From assembly GCA_002779235.1 (NCBI GenBank), contig PEXD01000015.1, positions 1-14,618 of the forward strand: 14,618 nucleotides of DNA, given 5' to 3'. Source of the DNA: Candidatus Woesearchaeota archaeon CG07_land_8_20_14_0_80_44_23 (GTDB taxonomy: Archaea > Nanobdellota > Nanobdellia > Woesearchaeales > 0-14-0-80-44-23). The stretch's first letter is position 1; the number at the start of each line of letters is the position of its first letter. The notes under the pieces are model-generated. The model ran no database searches. It worked only from the letters and a program-made list of their open reading frames with translations, and had not been told where the DNA came from. Shown here piece by piece: positions 11,556-14,618 of the stretch. A program made the translations under genes and the position numbers.

Positions 11556-12754
11556 TTGCCAATAGATGTAATTATTGTTCTTAATTTCTCCTTTGAATAA
11601 TCCTTTTTGTATTCCCGGCAGAGTCCAAGAATAGAATTCCTGTCTATCTTCAGCCCTTTTTCAGAGAGAAGCCCGGAAATCATGCTGGAACAGATGAATT
11701 GGCAGAACTGAGTTACGTTTGAGGGACTTTTTGCAAAATGAGCCCTTTCAAAATCAATCATCACTGCCCTGTTTTTTGGAACGAGCACATGCTTAATCGG
11801 ATGATGCATTTCTTCTTTGCCTATCCCCATTTTATCGAGGATAAAACATTGCTTTAAAATTTTTGAAATTACCAAAAGTGCCTCTTTTTTACTGCAGCCC
11901 GATAAATATTCCAGAATTTTTTCTCCTTCAACAAACTTCTCAACGAAAAAATCATTTTCAGAGATTAAAAGTTTTGGGCCTATCCCTTTTGCATTTACAA
12001 TAGAAAGCATTCTCTCCTCATTTTGTATGCGCCCAATCGCCTTTGAATCAGGATTTTCAGCCTTTATCGCGACTTTCCTGCCTCTTAAAATTCCTGAATA
12101 AACTATTCCTCGATGCCCCTTTGCAAACTTTCTCACAGAAGAGATGCCGCAGAATTCTATCTTCTTCAAAAGCGCCGACTTGGAAATGAGATAGGAATAA
12201 AGCTCTTCAAAGCCAAGTTTTTCAGATGCAACTTCCTCTTTTTCAAGAACGCATTCTGAAATCAGGGAATCAATTTTTGCTTTTCCTGTGAGAGAAGAAA
12301 ATATTATAAGGGCTTTTCCTTCAGGCCGGAGATGGTGTGAGAAGGAAATTAAAAAACGCTCAAGGGTTTCGTGTCCTTTTTTTCCTCCTGAGAGCGCCTT
12401 TTCCATCATATCATCAGGGCAGCGCCTGTCTGCAGGAAGATAGGGCGGGTTGAAGATTATGAAGTCAAAGCGCTTTTTCCCGAGGTTTGAGAAAAGGTCC
12501 GACTTGGCGAAGCGAATTTTTTTCTCAACGCTGTTGAGGGCCGCATTCTTTTTTGCGAGCACTAACGCCTTTTCATTTATGTCGCAGGCAAGGACAGATA
12601 AGACGGATTTTTTCTCAGCTGCAGTAATAGAAAGTATCCCTGAACCAGCCCCAATTTCAAGAACAGAGCCGAATGCAAACTGGCTGACAAGCCTTTGCAT
12701 CAGGAAAGAGTCCTCCTGCGGCTCATAAACATTAGGGTCTGAAAGCAGATTCAT
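11552..12754 (-). CDS. Fusion: HemK/PrmC/Mtq2-like methyltransferase + COG2112-type atypical protein kinase
   Basis: The 400-residue protein joins two domains. Residues 1-195 form a class I SAM methyltransferase: VYEPQEDSFLM (9-19, as in archaeal Mtq2-like proteins), SAM loop EIGAGSG (33-39), acidic ACDIN (56-60) and the glutamine-recognising NPPY (102-105). This motif set methylates the glutamine of the GGQ loop in release factors. Residues 196-400 resemble the archaeal predicted Ser/Thr kinases of COG2112: glycine-loop-like AKGHRGIVYSG (211-221), VAIK (Lys231), GRIQNEER (Glu246), a lobe-linking VEKFVEGEKI, HHPIKHVLV (317-325) in the catalytic loop, and MIDFERA with metal-binding Asp334. The usual HRD motif is absent. 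ATG 12754 lies 23 bases after cmk; a weak TATA-like run is at 12770-12780. Why the two activities are joined is unknown. Confidence 0.85.
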   Translation of the reverse strand: MNLLSDPNVYEPQEDSFLMQRLVSQFAFGSVLEIGAGSGILSITAAEKKSVLSVLACDINEKALVLAKKNAALNSVEKKIRFAKSDLFSNLGKKRFDFIIFNPPYLPADRRCPDDMMEKALSGGKKGHETLERFLISFSHHLRPEGKALIIFSSLTGKAKIDSLISECVLEKEEVASEKLGFEELYSYLISKSALLKKIEFCGISSVRKFAKGHRGIVYSGILRGRKVAIKAENPDSKAIGRIQNEERMLSIVNAKGIGPKLLISENDFFVEKFVEGEKILEYLSGCSKKEALLVISKILKQCFILDKMGIGKEEMHHPIKHVLVPKNRAVMIDFERAHFAKSPSNVTQFCQFICSSMISGLLSEKGLKIDRNSILGLCREYKKDYSKEKLRTIITSIGN

Positions 12755-12777
12755 AAGGGAAAAGAATTTGGCTTAAA

Positions 12778-13326
12778 TTAAAAATCTTTACTTCTTTCCC
12801 TGCTGACGAAGCCGGCTATTTTGTCCACAATCTTTTCAATAGGCATGTGCGTGGTGTCAATCACGAGGTCAAAATTCTTCGGGTCTGCGATGTTTATACC
12901 GTAATACTTCAGGTAGCGCTTTGCATCGCTCTCATCGCGCAATTTTATGCTTTCTATTGCATCCTGCAAACTCTTGAAATTCTCGTTTTCACGCTTCTGG
13001 GAGAATATCCTTCTTGCCCCCTCCTCAAGATTTACATCAAGGAATATCTTCACCGAATGCGGGATGAAGTGGTAGCTGGTCCTGCCGACAATCACAAAGT
13101 TGTCCTCTTTCCTGCCGAGCTTTTCCTGAAACTCGTCAACCTGCCTGTCTGTAAAGTCCTCCTTCTCTCCTAATTTATTGAATTCTGCCAAGTTCATGCC
13201 AAGGTCATCTGCCATCTTCCTCCTCATGTCGCCTATGCAGTAATACTTCATCTTCAGATGCCTTGCGAGCATCCTGCCTACTGTGCTCTTGCCAGAGCCG
13301 GGCATTCCTGAAATTGTTATTATCAT
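12778..13326 (-). CDS. cmk: Cytidylate kinase, archaeal type
   Basis: The 182-residue P-loop kinase transfers phosphate from ATP to CMP/dCMP. The P-loop is GMPGSGKST (residues 7-15). Following it are a KYYCIGDMRRKMADDLGM segment, DRQVDEFQEKLG, the substrate-side VIVGRTSYHFIP, and a lid region with RDESDAKRYLKYYGINIADPKNFDLVIDT, which is the typical archaeal Cmk signature (RY..YYGI.I.D...FDLVIDT). It lacks the long insertion of bacterial Cmk, as expected of the archaeal form. Translation is coupled to the upstream glycosyltransferase by a 4-base ATGA overlap (13323-13326), possibly linking nucleotide supply to nucleotide-sugar use, though such neighbours may be coincidental. An adenylate kinase-like alternative is less likely. 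Confidence 0.88.
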   Translation of the reverse strand: MIITISGMPGSGKSTVGRMLARHLKMKYYCIGDMRRKMADDLGMNLAEFNKLGEKEDFTDRQVDEFQEKLGRKEDNFVIVGRTSYHFIPHSVKIFLDVNLEEGARRIFSQKRENENFKSLQDAIESIKLRDESDAKRYLKYYGINIADPKNFDLVIDTTHMPIEKIVDKIAGFVSRERSKDF

Positions 13327-14048
13327 AATTTATCCCTCCTTGAAAACCATCTGTAAATGAAAAGCCTGAAAAGCATGGGTATGTAGGTCCTGACAGCACT
13401 TCCATAATTGAATTTGGAGTTGCCCTTTTCCCGCAATCCAAGCATGATTGGGATTTCCTTGATTTTCAGCCCCAACTTAAGCGACTTCACGCTGCTCTCA
13501 AGCGGCGCCTCAAACCTTTTGCTCTGAAGATTGATTTTTTTTGCGACTGAAGTTTTGTATGCGCGGTATCCGGATGTCATGTCATGAATGTTTGACCAGA
13601 AAAAGAAGCGGAAAATTTTATTGCAGATAATGCTTATTGCCTGTCTCCAGTATGGAACGTCCTTCATTCCGCCTTTAGCCATATACCTTGAGCAGATTAC
13701 CATGTCATAGCCCTTTTTTATCCATGAAAGCATCTTGGGAACCTTTGAAAGGGGATGGGTGAGGTCTGCATCCATGTTTATCACAACAGAGCCCATTGCA
13801 TTTGCAAAACCTGTGCTTAGCGCAGCGCCCATTCCCATGTTTTTCCTGTGATTAACGAGTCGGAGGTTCCTGTATTTTTTCTGCAGGGATTTCACAATCT
13901 GCGCTGTGCTGTCAGAGGAGCCGTCATTTACAATAAGGAGCTCAAAATTTTTTCCCTTGAAAAATTTCTCAACTGCAAAAATTGCATCTCCTATTACTTC
14001 GTGCTCGTTCCATGCAGGGATTATTATTGTGAATTCTGGCTTCTTCAT
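13323..14048 (-). CDS. Family 2 glycosyltransferase, polyprenyl-phosphate sugar synthase-like
   Basis: The 241-residue GT-A enzyme has FTIIIPAWNE (6-15), LLIVNDGSSD (37-46), GMGAALSTGF, the metal/nucleotide-sugar DxD in NMDADLTHP (91-99, Asp93 and Asp95), SRYMAKGG and the acceptor-side motif GYRAYK. A late GNSKFNYGSAVRTYIPMLFRL resembles dolichyl-phosphate mannose synthases (DPM1 type), which load a sugar onto a polyprenyl-phosphate at the inner membrane face. It has no C-terminal transmembrane domain beyond the amphipathic end, so it would be membrane-associated. The preceding gene ends 8 bases upstream and supplies TAGGTGA as the ribosome binding site. That neighbour looks like a membrane glycosyltransferase, so both probably act in lipid-linked sugar transfer. 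Sugar and acceptor are not deducible. Confidence 0.88.
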   Translation of the reverse strand: MKKPEFTIIIPAWNEHEVIGDAIFAVEKFFKGKNFELLIVNDGSSDSTAQIVKSLQKKYRNLRLVNHRKNMGMGAALSTGFANAMGSVVINMDADLTHPLSKVPKMLSWIKKGYDMVICSRYMAKGGMKDVPYWRQAISIICNKIFRFFFWSNIHDMTSGYRAYKTSVAKKINLQSKRFEAPLESSVKSLKLGLKIKEIPIMLGLREKGNSKFNYGSAVRTYIPMLFRLFIYRWFSRRDKL

Positions 14049-14056
14049 ATTTTCAC

Positions 14057-14618
14057 CTAATTGTTTATGTAGTATAAGGCGAAATATGTCTGGTTTTGAT
14101 ACTGGCCGATATTCAGGAAGGTAAGATTGAGGTCAGCAGGCGTCGGCTTTATTATCGTTAGCTCTGCCTTTGGCGCTTCGTTAAAGGCGATGTCCAGCCG
14201 CGCATAGACGCGCTGCGTTGTGACCCCATTCTCATTGAGGTATTTCTCATACTGGGGAAGCACTCTCATGCAGGAATATGAATATTCCTGGTAGATTGGG
14301 TCAGAGAAATTCTGCCACATCGCATCGCACTGGGCAGTTGCCTGGGCACCATAGGAATCCATGTAGAGATATTTTATGTTATACTTCTTCAGCAGCTCGC
14401 TCCTAAGCGCCGAATTGTTGCCATAAAGTATTATTGCGCCGTCAGCAGCCCTCTGGTCAAAGTTCACAAATGGGCTGGCGTGAGTTCTCCTCATGAAAAG
14501 TATTTTCTTTCCTGTAAGAGCGTTTAGCGCAAAGGCGGTTTCCTTATGGGGAGTGAGAATCACGTCGTTGTTTGGAACTACCTTTGCAACATAGTCGGCA
14601 AATTCCATCTGCACGTTC
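14057..14618 (-). CDS. C-terminal part of a probable membrane glycosyltransferase (cut by window edge)
   Basis: The frame is open to the right edge and stops with TAG at 14057-14059; about 187 residues are visible. They form a soluble alpha/beta domain: EFADYVAKVVPNNDVILTPH, ETAFALNALTGKKILFMRRTHASPF, AAIDGAIILYG-type strand (ADGAIILYG), LLKKYNIKYLYMDSY. The pattern 'P-.-D-.-ILT...E..F.L.ALTGKK...RRTHA.PF.....R..D' is what I would expect of the extracytoplasmic C-terminal domain of multi-spanning GT-C type sugar transferases that use polyprenyl-phosphate sugars. Four cysteines near the end could form an external disulfide. The membrane helices would be beyond the window. The downstream GT2 gene could make its lipid-linked donor. 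Family assignment is moderate. Confidence 0.6.
   Translation of the reverse strand, partial: NVQMEFADYVAKVVPNNDVILTPHKETAFALNALTGKKILFMRRTHASPFVNFDQRAADGAIILYGNNSALRSELLKKYNIKYLYMDSYGAQATAQCDAMWQNFSDPIYQEYSYSCMRVLPQYEKYLNENGVTTQRVYARLDIAFNEAPKAELTIIKPTPADLNLTFLNIGQYQNQTYFALYYINN

Noticed and set aside
13205..13441. Minus-strand open frame spanning the glycosyltransferase/cmk junction
   Set aside because: Out of frame with both recognised proteins and with no motif; a shadow of the ATGA-overlap region.
1..14618. CRISPR arrays, insertion sequences, integrase attachment sites, rRNA
   Set aside because: No regularly spaced direct repeats, no transposase or integrase frame, no rRNA-like sequence; the tRNA 3' end is not duplicated elsewhere in the window.

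Overview
The window comes from an archaeon. It encodes transcription factor B (TFB), a NucS/EndoMS mismatch endonuclease, an archaeal-type cytidylate kinase, an Lrp/AsnC regulator and an intron-bearing tRNA. TATA boxes (AAATATTTAAA-like) lie about 25-30 bases before many start codons, so many transcripts look leaderless. Genes inside clusters instead have GGTG/GGAGG ribosome binding sites and overlapping stop/start codons. The AT-rich sequence, very small genes and relaxed tRNA intron fit a DPANN-like or other uncultivated euryarchaeal lineage, but the lineage is an inference.

Layout. Positions 1-770 hold the end of a RelE-like toxin, a possible antitoxin and two coupled small unknown genes. 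Positions 930-1415 hold an orphan gene. Positions 1472-2642 (minus) hold two tiny genes followed by nucS. Positions 2825-5394 are a two-gene metal-transport operon: a soluble PRC-MgtE_N-CBS sensor, then an NRAMP-type transporter with altered metal-site motifs. A minimal O6-alkylguanine-DNA alkyltransferase (5442-5747) converges on tfb (5755-6702). A 289-base divergent intergenic region separates tfb from a protein with an HExxH motif (6992-8152).

Positions 8220-8464 are a tRNA-Ser(GGA) gene split by a 161-base intron inside the T-loop (59/60). The intron's bulge-helix-bulge can be read base by base. Next comes a coupled pair: an MTH1187-type thiamine-binding protein and a YggS/PLPBP-type pyridoxal-phosphate protein. 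A 174-base, highly structured intergenic region (9494-9667) follows. Its central double hairpin also occurs inside the tRNA intron, with compensatory base changes. This is the strongest candidate in the window for an undescribed element.

Positions 9697-11555 hold S-adenosylhomocysteinase and a divergent Lrp-type regulator, with an 8-bp-arm palindrome between them. Positions 11552-14618 (minus) are a cluster: the C-terminal part of a probable membrane glycosyltransferase, a family 2 glycosyltransferase, cytidylate kinase, and a fusion of a HemK/PrmC-like methyltransferase with a COG2112-type atypical kinase. The genes fall into small functional groups: metal homeostasis, DNA repair and transcription, B-vitamin cofactor handling plus the methyl cycle, and surface glycan assembly plus nucleotide supply. 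No CRISPR array, insertion sequence or rRNA was seen.
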